Origin: Streptomyces typhae
Lineage (GTDB): Bacteria > Actinomycetota > Actinomycetes > Streptomycetales > Streptomycetaceae
DNA: 64,000 bases
Assembly: GCF_009755605.1 (NCBI RefSeq)
Contig: NZ_WPNZ01000009.1
Coordinates: 310,001 to 374,000, forward strand
Reading direction: 5' to 3'
Part shown: piece after piece, positions 17,086 to 26,125 of the stretch
Layout: each line of letters opens with the position of its first letter
Numbering within the stretch: the first letter of the stretch is position 1
Notes under the pieces: model-generated
Seen by the model: the letters and a program-made list of their open reading frames with translations, nothing else
What the model was told of the DNA's origin: nothing
Databases searched by the model: none
Program-made: the position numbers and the translations under genes

Positions 17086-18195
17086 TCAGCGCAGGACGCC
17101 CTCGATGAACTCGCTGCCGATCCGGGAGACCACGGTCAGGTCCAGCTGGTGCTGTACGTATCTGCCGCGGCGGCGGGTCGTGATCAGCTCGGCCTTCTTC
17201 AGGACGCTCAGGTGCCGGGATATCTCCGGTGCGGTCATGCCGTGGGCGTCGGCCAGCTCCCCCGTGGTGTACGAACCCCGGGCCAGATGGCGGCACAGGC
17301 GCATCCGGACCGGGTGGGAGAGCGCGGCCATGCGGCGGGTGAGCTGCTCCACGGAGGCGGGGGCGGCCAGGCCCGGGGAGTTCACGGGGTAGGTGATCGA
17401 GGACTGCCAGCCGTGCCGGTGCAGGACGAGCAGGTGGGGCCAGCCGAGGCTGGTGGGCACCAGGACCAGGCCGCCCTCGCCGGTCCGGGTGTGGCCCATG
17501 GCCATCTTGTCGATGGTGATCCTGCGTGCGCCCTCGTCCAGCTTCAGGGCTCCGGAAGTGGCCCTGAGCGCCTCTTCGAGGCCCTTGCGGCGCAGCAACT
17601 CCGTCTTGTGCCGGGCGTCGGCGGCGAGTTGATGGCTCACGCGGGACCAGGTGTCCGCGAAGAACGCCTCGTCGCAGTCCTCCAGGAACTGCCGGAGCCA
17701 GGCCCGCACCGCGGGCGGGTCGTCGAGCAGCCGCTTGGTGAAGCGCACCTGGTGGTCGCCGCGGGCGGCGGCCAGGTCCAGGGCGTGGCGGCGCGTGTCC
17801 GGGTCGTTCAGGGGGTCCGGCGGGCGCTGGACGTCGTACTCCAGTGGGCAGGTGAACTCCAGGGCGGCGTCGACGAACTGCTCGTCCGTCAGCTTGTCGA
17901 GCAGGTCGAGCTCCTCGGCCAGCGTGGCGCCGGGCAGCGTGCTCTTGCCGGGGATGCCTGCGAACGGGGCGAAGACGTCGGAGAACGTCGTCCGCCACAG
18001 GAAGTCCGCCTCGCACAAGCGGTCCGCGAGGCACGGGTCGAGGCGCGTGGAGACGGCCGTCGCCCAGCCCTGGAGCCCCGGGTGGTGGCCGGGCTCGGAC
18101 AGCGCGTGCAGCGCCATGCCCAGCTCGGCGAGGGGCGAGGGCACGACATGGATGCGGTCCGGCGTCAGGCCGGTGATGTCGATGCTCACGCTCAT
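17086..18195 (-). CDS. ArsR-type transcriptional regulator with DUF5937 N-terminus
   Basis: About 369 residues. The first 250 residues resemble DUF5937 (SVSIDITGLTPDRIHVVPSP), a domain found in Streptomyces ahead of ArsR helices. The C-terminal winged helix reads LSHPVRMRLCRHLARGSYTTGELADAHGMTAPEISRHLSVLKKA, without the metal-binding cysteines of ArsR itself. It likely binds DNA as a dimer; the ligand and targets are unknown. ATG at 18195 is chosen; 18204 is an alternative. Confidence 0.88.
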   Translation of the reverse strand: MSVSIDITGLTPDRIHVVPSPLAELGMALHALSEPGHHPGLQGWATAVSTRLDPCLADRLCEADFLWRTTFSDVFAPFAGIPGKSTLPGATLAEELDLLDKLTDEQFVDAALEFTCPLEYDVQRPPDPLNDPDTRRHALDLAAARGDHQVRFTKRLLDDPPAVRAWLRQFLEDCDEAFFADTWSRVSHQLAADARHKTELLRRKGLEEALRATSGALKLDEGARRITIDKMAMGHTRTGEGGLVLVPTSLGWPHLLVLHRHGWQSSITYPVNSPGLAAPASVEQLTRRMAALSHPVRMRLCRHLARGSYTTGELADAHGMTAPEISRHLSVLKKAELITTRRRGRYVQHQLDLTVVSRIGSEFIEGVLR

Positions 18196-18384
18196 GGTCC
18201 CCATGGTGCACCGTGCCTCTGACATCGCCGCCGTCGATTGACGCGGGGCGTCAATCGGGGAGACCTGGCCCCTGGGCCCTGTGCAGGGTGGAGGCATCGC
18301 CGGGGGCCGCGAAGGTGCGGCCCCTCCACAGATGGGGCTGCGCCCCTTTCCCCCCTTGTCGGCCCTCCGGGCCTCGTCCTCAAA

Positions 18385-18495
18385 CGCCGGACGGGCTGAA
18401 ACCCCCTCGCGCGCCGGACGGGCTGAAACTGCCCTCGTGCGCCGGGTGGGCTGAAACCCCCTAGCGCGCCGGGTGGGCTGAAACTGCCCTCGCGG
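18385..18495. repeat. Four imperfect 27-28-bp tandem repeats in a 339-bp intergenic region
   Basis: Copies of CGCCGG(A/G)(C/T)GGGCTGAAAC followed by a C-rich end and CTCG or CTAG stand in tandem in the gap 18196-18534. The core resembles the dispersed Streptomyces element built on 'CGCCGGACGGGCTGAA'. The left part of the gap has no visible gene, only G/C-rich sequence with a few short palindromes. Confidence 0.85.
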
Positions 18496-18534
18496 CGCCC
18501 GTTAAGTACCATTTGACATGAAAGGTCGTACGTC

Positions 18535-18771
18535 ATGAGCGTCACCCAGCAGTACCTGCTCGACGCCTACCGCGCCGCCCAGCACGGTGAGGCGGCGCCA
18601 CCCGCGCCCGGGGCCCACGACTGGCAGGTCGTGCGGGAGGTGCGCGACTACGGGCGCTTCCACGCCGTGGTCGCGGGGCGGCCCGCGCGGGGCCGTGTCC
18701 GTGCCGCCGTGCTGCGCCACCTCCGGTCGCTCAGGGGAGGCGGCGCACGAATTCCGCGACCGCTGCCCTGA
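18535..18771 (+). CDS. Small hypothetical protein, 78 residues
   Basis: A short basic protein (MSVTQQYLLDAYRAAQHGE at the start). ATG is preceded by AAAGG 9 nt upstream, which supports translation. It overlaps the 3' end of the threonine aldolase gene by 41 bp on the opposite strand. The first 55 residues look like a conserved actinomycete peptide; the arginine-rich end lies in the overlap. No function can be assigned. Confidence 0.55.
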   Translation: MSVTQQYLLDAYRAAQHGEAAPPAPGAHDWQVVREVRDYGRFHAVVAGRPARGRVRAAVLRHLRSLRGGGARIPRPLP

Positions 18772-20020
18772 CGTCACCGGCGGTCCACGCCAGGCCGGGG
18801 CCGTTCACGGTGACCTCCGTGACGGACAGGCCCGGCGGGCCCTCGGGGAACCAGCGCCAGAACAACTGGGTGCCGGTCTCCTCGGCCTGCGTGAGCGTCG
18901 CCTCGTTCAGGACCTCGGGCGCGTACGGAAGCCAGCACTGGAACTGGTGGGTGTGCGGCGGATCGGGGTGCACGCGCGACCACGGCACCCGCGCGGACGC
19001 GAAGCCCTCGCGCAGCGCGTCGGCGACCACGCGCGCGTGGGCGACGTACTCCGGGAGCCGCGGCAGCACGTTCCTGAGGCCGAGCAGCGCCGAGAGGGCC
19101 GTAGGGAACTGCTGGAACATCAGCCCGCCGTACCGGTGCCGCCACGCGCGGGCCTCGTCGGCCAGGGACAGCGGGCCCGCGAGCGCGGCGCCCGCGATGC
19201 CTTCGAGCGACTTGTAGAACGACACGTAGACGCTGTCCGCGAGAGCCGAGATCTCCGTCAGCGGACGGCCGAAGTGCGTCGTGCACTCCCACAGGCGCGC
19301 CCCGTCGAAGTGCACCACGGCGTCGCGCTCGCGCGCCGCCGCCACCACATCCGTGAGCTCCTGCCACGAAGGCAGCACGAAACCGGCCTCCCGCTGGGGC
19401 AGTTCCAGCATCAGCGTGCCGAACGGCTCCTCGGAGTCGAGGACCTCGTCGGCCGTGGGCTGGCGCGGCGCGTCCGTGGGGTGCACGGTGCGCAGCCCGC
19501 TCACCACGGAGAGGGCACCCGCCTCATGCACCTCCGGGTGCGAGCGCGGGTGCAGGGCCACCGTCGCGCTGCCGGTGCGCCCCGCCCAGCAGCGCAGCGC
19601 GACCTGCTGGGCCATGGTGCCGGTGGGGAAGAAGACGGCGGCCTCCTTGCCGAGCAGCCTCGCGACCTCGTCCTCCAGGTCGGCGACGACCTCGTCGCCG
19701 TACACGTCACCCGGCCGCCCCAGGTCCGCGACCTCCGCGGCGCCTGTCGTCAGGGCGGTGAGGCGCTCGGCCAGGGTCACCGCCATCGGGGGCAGCGCCA
19801 GGATCCGTTCGGCGTCACGGGCGGCGGCGAACCGCCGTGCGCGGTCGTCGGGAGGGCTCGGCTCGCCGGTACCGCCCTGCTCGCCGATGCTGCCTCGTGC
19901 GCCGGTACCGTCCGGCTCGCCGGTACCGCTTCGTGCGCCGATACCGCCCCGTGTGCCGGTACTGGCACCGCCCTGCTCGTCGGCGCCTTCGCGGTCGTCC
20001 CGCGGGTCGTGTGCGGTCAT
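18731..20020 (-). CDS. Threonine aldolase-like PLP enzyme (beta-eliminating lyase family)
   Basis: 429 residues. Fits low-specificity threonine aldolases, which split threonine or allo-threonine to glycine and acetaldehyde using PLP: GDEVVADLEDEVARLLGKEAA, FFPTGTMAQQVAL, HFDGARLWE and the PLP lysine in VSFYKSLEGIAGAAL. The first 60 residues are a low-complexity Gly/Thr/Glu stretch encoded by degenerate repeats (GGTACCG units on the plus strand). ATG at 20020 lacks a good ribosome site, so the true start may lie downstream near residue 60, closer to the usual family length. Confidence 0.85.
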   Translation of the reverse strand: MTAHDPRDDREGADEQGGASTGTRGGIGARSGTGEPDGTGARGSIGEQGGTGEPSPPDDRARRFAAARDAERILALPPMAVTLAERLTALTTGAAEVADLGRPGDVYGDEVVADLEDEVARLLGKEAAVFFPTGTMAQQVALRCWAGRTGSATVALHPRSHPEVHEAGALSVVSGLRTVHPTDAPRQPTADEVLDSEEPFGTLMLELPQREAGFVLPSWQELTDVVAAARERDAVVHFDGARLWECTTHFGRPLTEISALADSVYVSFYKSLEGIAGAALAGPLSLADEARAWRHRYGGLMFQQFPTALSALLGLRNVLPRLPEYVAHARVVADALREGFASARVPWSRVHPDPPHTHQFQCWLPYAPEVLNEATLTQAEETGTQLFWRWFPEGPPGLSVTEVTVNGPGLAWTAGDVRAAVAEFVRRLP

Positions 20021-20155
20021 CCACAGATCATCGCGCGCGGTCCTACGAATGCCCACAGCCTGTGGACGGCCGACCGCGTGGCGCGCGGCGATAGCGTTAG
20101 CATGACGAGAAATCGTCCGGTACCCCGAGCGGACTGGAACGGAAGGCGTCATCGC

Positions 20156-21313
20156 GTGAACGCATCTCACGGTCCCGAGCAGCAGCCGGAGGCCCGGTCG
20201 GACCCCAGGAACCGCCCCGCCCGGCTCTCCGTGGGCGTCGTCGGAGCGGGCCGTGTCGGCCCCGCGCTCGCCGCGTCGCTTCAGCTCGCCGGGCACCGCC
20301 CGGTGGCCGCGTCCGGCGTGTCCGAGAGCTCACGGCGGCGCGCCGCCCTGCTGCTGCCCGACGTGCCGCTGGTCTCGCCCTCGCAGGTCCTCGAACGCGC
20401 CGATCTTGTGCTGCTCACCGTCCCCGACGACGCGCTTCCCGGCCTGGTCGAAGGCCTCGCCGAGACAGGTGCGGTGCGACCGGGCCAGCTCCTGGTGCAC
20501 ACCTCCGGGCGGTACGGCACGAAGGTCCTCGACCCCGCACTCCGCGCGGGCGCGCTGCCCCTCGCTCTGCACCCCGCCATGACGTTCACCGGCACCCCCG
20601 TCGACGTACAGCGCCTGGCCGGGTGCTCCTTCGGCGTGACCGCCCCCGAGGAGCTGAGGCTCGCCGCGGAGGCCCTGGTCATCGAGATGGGCGGCGAACC
20701 CGAGTGGATCGCGGAGGAGGCCCGCCCGCTCTACCACGCCGCCCTCGCCCTCGGCGCGAACCACCTGGTCACGCTGGTCGCCGAGGCCATGGAGCTGCTG
20801 CGCGACGCGGGAGTGAACGCCCCCGACCGGATGCTCGGCCCGCTGCTCGGAGCGGCGCTCGACAACGCCCTGCGCTCCGGGGACGCCGCCCTGACGGGGC
20901 CCGTCGCGCGCGGGGACGCGGGCACGGTCGCCGCGCACGTCGCCGAGTTGCGCAAGCACGCCCCGGGGACCGTCGCGGGCTATCTGGCGATGGCCCGCGC
21001 GACCGCCGACCGCGCGCTCGCCCACGGCCTGCTCAAGCCGGAACTGGCCGAGGACCTGCTGGGCGTGCTCGCCGGTGGCGTGCCGGGGCCGGGCGGTCCG
21101 GGCGGATTCCGTGACGGGGGTCCGGGCGGGTTTCCTGACGGGGGTCCGGGCGGGTTTCCCGACGGGGGCCCGGACGGGTCCCGCGACGGGGGTCCGAGCG
21201 GGTTCCCTGACGGGGGTCCGGGCGGCCTCGGCGACGGGGGCCCGGACGGGTCCCGAGACAGCGGCCCGGACGGGCCCCGCGGCAGCGGCCCGGACGACGG
21301 GGAGCAGCGATGA
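20156..21313 (+). CDS. Rossmann-fold/DUF2520 protein heading the pantothenate-NAD operon
   Basis: 385 residues. Rossmann fold with VGVVGAGRVGPALAASLQLAGH, then DLVLLTVPDDALPGL, VHTSGRYG and LHPAMTF; the DUF2520 helical domain follows (YHAALALGANHLVTLVAEA). Such proteins resemble NADP-dependent ketopantoate-reductase-like enzymes, and the gene precedes panC in many actinobacteria, so a role near pantothenate synthesis is likely but not proven. The C-terminal 65 residues are a repeated DGGPGGFP tail. GTG at 20156 has GGAAGG 9 nt upstream. It overlaps panC by 4 nt. Confidence 0.87.
   Translation: MNASHGPEQQPEARSDPRNRPARLSVGVVGAGRVGPALAASLQLAGHRPVAASGVSESSRRRAALLLPDVPLVSPSQVLERADLVLLTVPDDALPGLVEGLAETGAVRPGQLLVHTSGRYGTKVLDPALRAGALPLALHPAMTFTGTPVDVQRLAGCSFGVTAPEELRLAAEALVIEMGGEPEWIAEEARPLYHAALALGANHLVTLVAEAMELLRDAGVNAPDRMLGPLLGAALDNALRSGDAALTGPVARGDAGTVAAHVAELRKHAPGTVAGYLAMARATADRALAHGLLKPELAEDLLGVLAGGVPGPGGPGGFRDGGPGGFPDGGPGGFPDGGPDGSRDGGPSGFPDGGPGGLGDGGPDGSRDSGPDGPRGSGPDDGEQR
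21113..21304 (+). repeat. About eight 24-bp in-frame repeats at the 3' end of the DUF2520 gene
   Basis: The unit GACGGGGGTCCGGGCGGGTT plus CCT/CCC recurs every 24 nt and encodes the 8-residue motif DGGPGGFP and variants. The last two copies degrade to DSGPDGPR and GSGPDDGE. The array ends directly at the panC ribosome site and start. Confidence 0.95.
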
Positions 21314-22311
21314 GTGTCTCCCTCCTGCACACCGCCAAGGACCTGCGCGCCCGTACGCACAGCGGCCGACGGGTCGTCGTCATGACCATGGGCGCCCTGC
21401 ACGACGGCCACGCCACGCTGATCCGCACCGCACGGCGCACGGCGGGGACCGGCGGCGAAGTCGTCGTCACGGTCTTCGTGAACCCCTTGCAGTTCGGCGC
21501 GGGCGAGGACCTGGACCGCTACCCCCGCACCCTCGACGCCGACGTCGAGATCGCCGCGCGGGCCGGTGCCGACGTCGTGTTCGCCCCCGACGTCGACGAG
21601 GTCTACCCCGGCGGCGAGCCGCAGGTGCGGGTCACCGCGGGCCCCATGGGCGACGTCCTCGAAGGGGCCACGCGCCCCGGGCACTTCGACGGCGTGCTGA
21701 CCGTCGTCGCCAAGCTCCTGCACCTGACCGCGCCGGACGTGGCGCTGTTCGGCCAGAAGGACGCCCAGCAGCTCGCCCTGATCCGCCGCATGGTCCGCGA
21801 CCTGAACTTCGACGTGGAGATCGTCGGCGTGCCGACGGTCCGCGAGGACGACGGCCTCGCCCGCTCCAGCCGCAACCGCTACCTCTCGCCGGACGAGCGC
21901 CGCACCGCGCTCGCGCTGTCCCACGCCCTGTTCGCGGGCCGCGACCGGCACGCCGCGCAGGAGGCGCTGCGCGCCCGCGCCGCCCTCGCGCCCGCCACGC
22001 ACGCGCGCGTGGACGGCCTCAACGCGCTCGGCGAGGCCCGCGCCGCCGCCGACGCGCACGCCGTGGCCGCCGCCCTGCCGACCGGACCCGTCGGCCCCGA
22101 CGCCGTGCGCGCCGCGGCCCGGCAGATCCTCGACGAGGCCGCGCGCCTGCGCCCGCCGCTGGTCCTCGACTATCTGGCCCTGGTCGACCCGTCCGACTTC
22201 CAGGAGATCGGCGGCGGCCACCGCGGCGACGCCGTCCTCGCCGTCGCCGCCAAGGTCGGCACGACCCGCCTGATCGACAACATCCCGCTCACGTTCGGAG
22301 CCCCCGCATGA
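21310..22311 (+). CDS. panC: Pantothenate synthetase PanC
   Basis: 333 residues. Joins pantoate and beta-alanine with ATP to form pantothenate. Motifs: TMGALHDGHATLI (HDGH at 31-34), NPLQFGAGEDLDRYPRT, GPMGDVLEGATRPGHFDGV, FGQKDAQQLALIRRM and SSRNRYLS. It overlaps the preceding gene (ATGA) and the nadB start (ATGA), so it sits in a tightly coupled operon. panD is not in this window. Confidence 0.97.
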   Translation: MSVSLLHTAKDLRARTHSGRRVVVMTMGALHDGHATLIRTARRTAGTGGEVVVTVFVNPLQFGAGEDLDRYPRTLDADVEIAARAGADVVFAPDVDEVYPGGEPQVRVTAGPMGDVLEGATRPGHFDGVLTVVAKLLHLTAPDVALFGQKDAQQLALIRRMVRDLNFDVEIVGVPTVREDDGLARSSRNRYLSPDERRTALALSHALFAGRDRHAAQEALRARAALAPATHARVDGLNALGEARAAADAHAVAAALPTGPVGPDAVRAAARQILDEAARLRPPLVLDYLALVDPSDFQEIGGGHRGDAVLAVAAKVGTTRLIDNIPLTFGAPA

Positions 22312-24143
22312 GTGCTACCGGCATACGCCTGTACGCCCCCGCTCCCGGCTGGTCGCTGGATGCCGACGTCGTGGTCGTCGGTTCCGGAGTGGCCGGCCTG
22401 ACCGCCGCCCTGCGCTGCTCGGCCGCAGGCCTGACGACCGTCGTCGTGACCAAGGCGCGTCTGGACGACGGCTCCACGCGCTGGGCCCAGGGCGGCATCG
22501 CGGCGGCGCTCGGCGAGGGCGACACCCCCGAGCAGCACCTGGACGACACCCTCGTCGCGGGCGCCGGGCTGTGCGACGAGGAAGCGGTGCGCACCCTCGT
22601 CACCGAGGGTCCCGACGCCGTGCGCCGCCTCATCGAGACGGGCGCCCGGTTCGACGAGTCCGCCGCCGGGGACCTGGCGCTCACCCGCGAGGGCGGCCAC
22701 CACCGCCGCCGCATCGCGCACGCGGGCGGCGACGCGACCGGCGCGGAGATCTCCCGCACCCTGGTCGAAGCGGTCCGCGCGCGCGGCATACCCACCGTCG
22801 AGAACGCCCTGGTCCTCGACCTGCTGACGGACGAGGAGGGGCGCACGGCCGGCGTCACCCTGCATGTGATGGGGGAGGGCCAGCACGACGGCGTCGGTGC
22901 CGTGCGGGCGCCCGCCGTGGTGCTCGCCACCGGCGGCATGGGCCAGGTCTTCTCCGCGACCACGAACCCCTCGGTGTCCACCGGGGACGGCGTCGCGCTC
23001 GCCCTGCGCGCGGGCGCCGAGGTGTCCGACCTGGAGTTCGTGCAGTTCCACCCGACCGTGCTCTTCCTGGGCGCGGACGCCGAGGGCCAGCAGCCGCTCG
23101 TCTCCGAGGCGGTGCGCGGCGAGGGCGCCCACCTGGTGGACGCCGACGGTGTGCGCTTCATGGTGGGGCAGCACGAACTCGCCGAGCTGGCGCCGCGCGA
23201 CATCGTCGCCAAGGGCATCACGCGCCGCATGCTGGAACAGGGCACCGAGCACATGTACCTGGACGCCCGGCACTTCGGCCCCGACATGTGGGCCACCCGC
23301 TTCCCCACGATCCTGGCCGCCTGCCGCGCCCACGGCATCGACCCCGTCACCGAGCCCGTCCCGGTCGCCCCCGCCGCCCACTACGCCTCCGGCGGCGTCC
23401 GCACCGACCTGCGCGGCCGCACCACCGTCCCGGGCCTGTACGCCTGCGGTGAGGTCGCCTGCACCGGCGTGCACGGCGCGAACCGGCTCGCGTCCAACTC
23501 CCTCCTGGAGGGCCTGGTGTACGCGGAGCGGATCGCGGACGACATCGCCGCGCTGCACGCCACGGGCGCGCTGCACGCGGAGGGCGCCTCGCAGGCTGCG
23601 GAGGGTGCCCCGCAGACTTCCAGCACCTCGCACGCGCGCACCTCGCACGCGCGCGTGCCCGCCGAACGGGCGCGGGCCCGGGGCGAACAGGCACCGCACA
23701 CCTCCCACGCGCGCGTGCCCGCCGACACCACGCCGCCGGAGCACCCGGCCCACCCGCTGCTGCCCCCAGAGGCCCGCTTCACCATCCAGCGCGTGATGAC
23801 CGCGGGCGCGGGCGTGCTGCGCTCCGCCGAGTCCCTCGCCGAGGCCGCCGAACGGCTCGCCGCCGTGCACGCGGACGCCGCGGGCGCGCTCGCCGAGGAC
23901 GGCAAGACCGCCGAACCCGGCGTGGACACCTGGGAGACCACCAACCTGCTGTGCGTCGCCCGCGTCCTGGTGGCGGCGGCACAGCGGCGCGAGGAGACTC
24001 GTGGCTGCCACTGGCGCGAGGACCGCGCGGACCGCGACGACGCGGCCTGGGGACGGCACATCGTCGTCCGTCTGAACCCCGACAGGACGCTCACCACCCG
24101 TACCACCGACAACGCCCGTTTCCCGAGCACCCAGGAGCAGTGA
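22308..24143 (+). CDS. nadB: L-aspartate oxidase NadB
   Basis: 611 residues. FAD enzyme that oxidises aspartate to iminoaspartate, the first step of NAD synthesis. FAD site DVVVVGSGVAGLTAAL; then STRWAQGGIAAAL, TREGGHHRRRIAHAGGD, ATGGMGQVF, EFVQFHPT, HYASGGVRTD and GANRLASNSLLEGLVY. Between the flavin and helical C-terminal domains there is an insertion of about 65 low-complexity residues with repeats of TSHARVPA, absent from typical NadB of about 540 residues. It overlaps panC by 4 nt and is followed by nadC. nadA is not present here. Confidence 0.96.
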   Translation: MSATGIRLYAPAPGWSLDADVVVVGSGVAGLTAALRCSAAGLTTVVVTKARLDDGSTRWAQGGIAAALGEGDTPEQHLDDTLVAGAGLCDEEAVRTLVTEGPDAVRRLIETGARFDESAAGDLALTREGGHHRRRIAHAGGDATGAEISRTLVEAVRARGIPTVENALVLDLLTDEEGRTAGVTLHVMGEGQHDGVGAVRAPAVVLATGGMGQVFSATTNPSVSTGDGVALALRAGAEVSDLEFVQFHPTVLFLGADAEGQQPLVSEAVRGEGAHLVDADGVRFMVGQHELAELAPRDIVAKGITRRMLEQGTEHMYLDARHFGPDMWATRFPTILAACRAHGIDPVTEPVPVAPAAHYASGGVRTDLRGRTTVPGLYACGEVACTGVHGANRLASNSLLEGLVYAERIADDIAALHATGALHAEGASQAAEGAPQTSSTSHARTSHARVPAERARARGEQAPHTSHARVPADTTPPEHPAHPLLPPEARFTIQRVMTAGAGVLRSAESLAEAAERLAAVHADAAGALAEDGKTAEPGVDTWETTNLLCVARVLVAAAQRREETRGCHWREDRADRDDAAWGRHIVVRLNPDRTLTTRTTDNARFPSTQEQ

Positions 24144-24148
24144 CCGAC

Positions 24149-25159
24149 GTGAGCACCCCAGACCTCCCCCTCGCCGACGGCAACGGCGGCTGCGGCGACG
24201 CCTGCGGCTGCGGCGACGCGACGCCCGACGCGATGGAGTGCGGCCTCGACCCGTCGCTCGCCCGGATGCTGGCCGACGCGGGCCTCGACCCCGTCCAGAT
24301 CGAGGACGTCGCGCACCTCGCCATCGCCGAGGACATGGAGTTCTCGCCGGACGCCGTGGACGTCACGACGGTCGCCACCATCCCCGAGGACGCCGTCGCC
24401 ACCGCCGACTTCACCGCCCGGCAGGCGGGCACCGTCGCGGGCCTGCGCATCGCCGAAGCCGTCCTCTCCGTGGTCTGTGAGGACGAGTTCGAGGTCGAGC
24501 GGCACGTCGAGGACGGCGAGCGCGTCGAAGCCGGGGACGTGCTCCTGAGCATCACCACGCGTACCCGCGACCTGCTCACCGCCGAGCGCAGCGCCCTGAA
24601 CATCCTGTGCCGCCTGTCCGGCATCGCGACCGCCACGCGCGCGTGGGCGGACGCCCTGGAGGGCACCGGCGCCAAGGTCCGCGACACCCGCAAGACGACG
24701 CCCGGCCTGCGCTCCCTGGAGAAGTACGCGGTCCGCATGGGCGGCGGCGTCAACCACCGCATGTCCCTCGCCGACGCCGCCCTCGTCAAGGACAACCACG
24801 TGGTCGCCGCGGGCGGCGTGACCCAGGCCTTCAAGGCCGTACGGGAGATGTTCCCGGGCGTGCCGGTGGAGGTCGAGGTGGACACCCTCCACCAGCTGCG
24901 CGAGGTCGTGGACGCGGGCGCCGACCTGATCCTCCTGGACAACTTCACGCCCGGCGAGACGGAGGAGGCCGTCGCCCTCGTCGCGGGCCGCGCACTCCTG
25001 GAGTCCTCCGGCCGCCTCACCCTGGAGAACGCCGCCGCGTACGCGCGCACCGGCGTCGACTACCTCGCCGTGGGCGCCCTCACGCACTCCTCGCCCATCC
25101 TCGACATCGGCCTCGACCTGAGGGAGGCCGCCGAGGCCCCCGCGCGCGAGGCGGAGTAA
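24149..25159 (+). CDS. nadC: Nicotinate-nucleotide pyrophosphorylase (quinolinate phosphoribosyltransferase) NadC
   Basis: 336 residues. Converts quinolinate and PRPP to nicotinate mononucleotide. Conserved segments are EDVAHLAIAEDM, ERSALNILCRLSGIATATR, VRDTRKTTPGLRSLEKYAV, GGGVNHRMSLADAALVKDNH, VEVEVDTLHQL and ILLDNF. The N-terminus has an added cysteine-rich stretch, GNGGCGDACGCGDA with a further Cys in MECG, not part of the usual catalytic fold. GTG at 24149 has AGGAG 11 nt upstream; GTG at 24140 is possible. Confidence 0.96.
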   Translation: MSTPDLPLADGNGGCGDACGCGDATPDAMECGLDPSLARMLADAGLDPVQIEDVAHLAIAEDMEFSPDAVDVTTVATIPEDAVATADFTARQAGTVAGLRIAEAVLSVVCEDEFEVERHVEDGERVEAGDVLLSITTRTRDLLTAERSALNILCRLSGIATATRAWADALEGTGAKVRDTRKTTPGLRSLEKYAVRMGGGVNHRMSLADAALVKDNHVVAAGGVTQAFKAVREMFPGVPVEVEVDTLHQLREVVDAGADLILLDNFTPGETEEAVALVAGRALLESSGRLTLENAAAYARTGVDYLAVGALTHSSPILDIGLDLREAAEAPAREAE

Positions 25160-25165
25160 CCCGCC

Positions 25166-25972
25166 ATGCTGTTGACGATCGACGTAGGCAACACCCACAC
25201 CGTCCTCGGCCTGTTCGACGGCGAGGACATCGTCGAGCACTGGCGCATCTCCACCGACGCCCGCCGCACCGCCGACGAACTCGCGGTGCTGCTCAAGGGC
25301 CTGATGGGCATGCACCCGCTGCTCGGCGGCGCGCTCGGCGACGGCATCGACGGCATCGCGATCTGCTCCACGGTCCCCTCCGTCCTGCACGAGCTGCGCG
25401 AGGTCACCCGGCGCTACTACGGGGACGTGCCCGCCGTCCTCGTGGAGCCCGGCATCAAGACCGGCGTGCCCATCCTCATGGACAACCCCAAGGAGGTCGG
25501 CGCCGACCGCATCATCAACGCGGTCGCCGCGGTGGAGCTCTACGGCGGACCCGCGATCGTCGTGGACTTCGGTACGGCCACGACGTTCGACGCGGTGTCC
25601 GCGCGCGGGGAGTACGCCGGCGGCGTCATCGCCCCCGGCATCGAGATCTCCGTGGAGGCGCTCGGCGTACGCGGCGCGCAGCTCCGCAAGATCGAGCTGG
25701 CCCGGCCGCGCAGCGTCATCGGCAAGAACACCGTGGAGGCCATGCAGGCGGGCATCCTGTACGGCTTCGCGGGCCAGGTCGACGGCGTCGTACGGCGGAT
25801 GGCGCGCGAACTCGCCGGTCCCGGCGGGGACCCCGAGGACGTGACCGTGATCGCCACCGGCGGCCTCGCGCCGATGGTGCTCGGCGAGGCGTCCGTCATC
25901 GACGAGCACGAGCCCTGGCTGACGCTGATCGGACTCCGGCTCGTGTACGAGCGGAACGTGTCCCGCGGCTGA
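25166..25972 (+). CDS. coaX: Type III pantothenate kinase CoaX
   Basis: 268 residues. Phosphorylates pantothenate, the first step of coenzyme A synthesis. Shows the ASKHA-fold signatures of CoaX: LLTIDVGNTHTVLGLFDG, then VGADRIINAVAAVELYG, VVDFGTATTFDAVS, GGVIAPGIEISVEAL and VIATGGLAP. It closes the panC-nadB-nadC-coaX run, linking CoA and NAD precursors in one transcript. Confidence 0.97.
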   Translation: MLLTIDVGNTHTVLGLFDGEDIVEHWRISTDARRTADELAVLLKGLMGMHPLLGGALGDGIDGIAICSTVPSVLHELREVTRRYYGDVPAVLVEPGIKTGVPILMDNPKEVGADRIINAVAAVELYGGPAIVVDFGTATTFDAVSARGEYAGGVIAPGIEISVEALGVRGAQLRKIELARPRSVIGKNTVEAMQAGILYGFAGQVDGVVRRMARELAGPGGDPEDVTVIATGGLAPMVLGEASVIDEHEPWLTLIGLRLVYERNVSRG

Positions 25973-25984
25973 GCATGATTTTGC

Positions 25985-25999
25985 GCCGCGGAGCGCGGC
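25985..25999 (+). terminator. Short stem-loop after coaX
   Basis: GCCGCG and CGCGGC pair across GAG, 12 nt after the coaX stop. It may end the pantothenate-NAD operon; no T-run follows. Confidence 0.4.
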
Positions 26000-26125
26000 T
26001 CGTCGCCAACTTTTCGCTTACGTCGGACAATCTGTGTCCGTCTCCAACAGTCTGTGCGGGGACGGATGGTGACCGGGATTCTTGTGCGGGTTTCGTGTGC
26101 GGGTGTTCGAGTGGGCGTGGGGCGG

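Noticed and set aside
18513..18518. TTGACA as a -35 for the small gene at 18535
   Set aside because: Only 16 nt separate it from the ATG, which leaves no room for a -10 and transcription start before the ribosome site.
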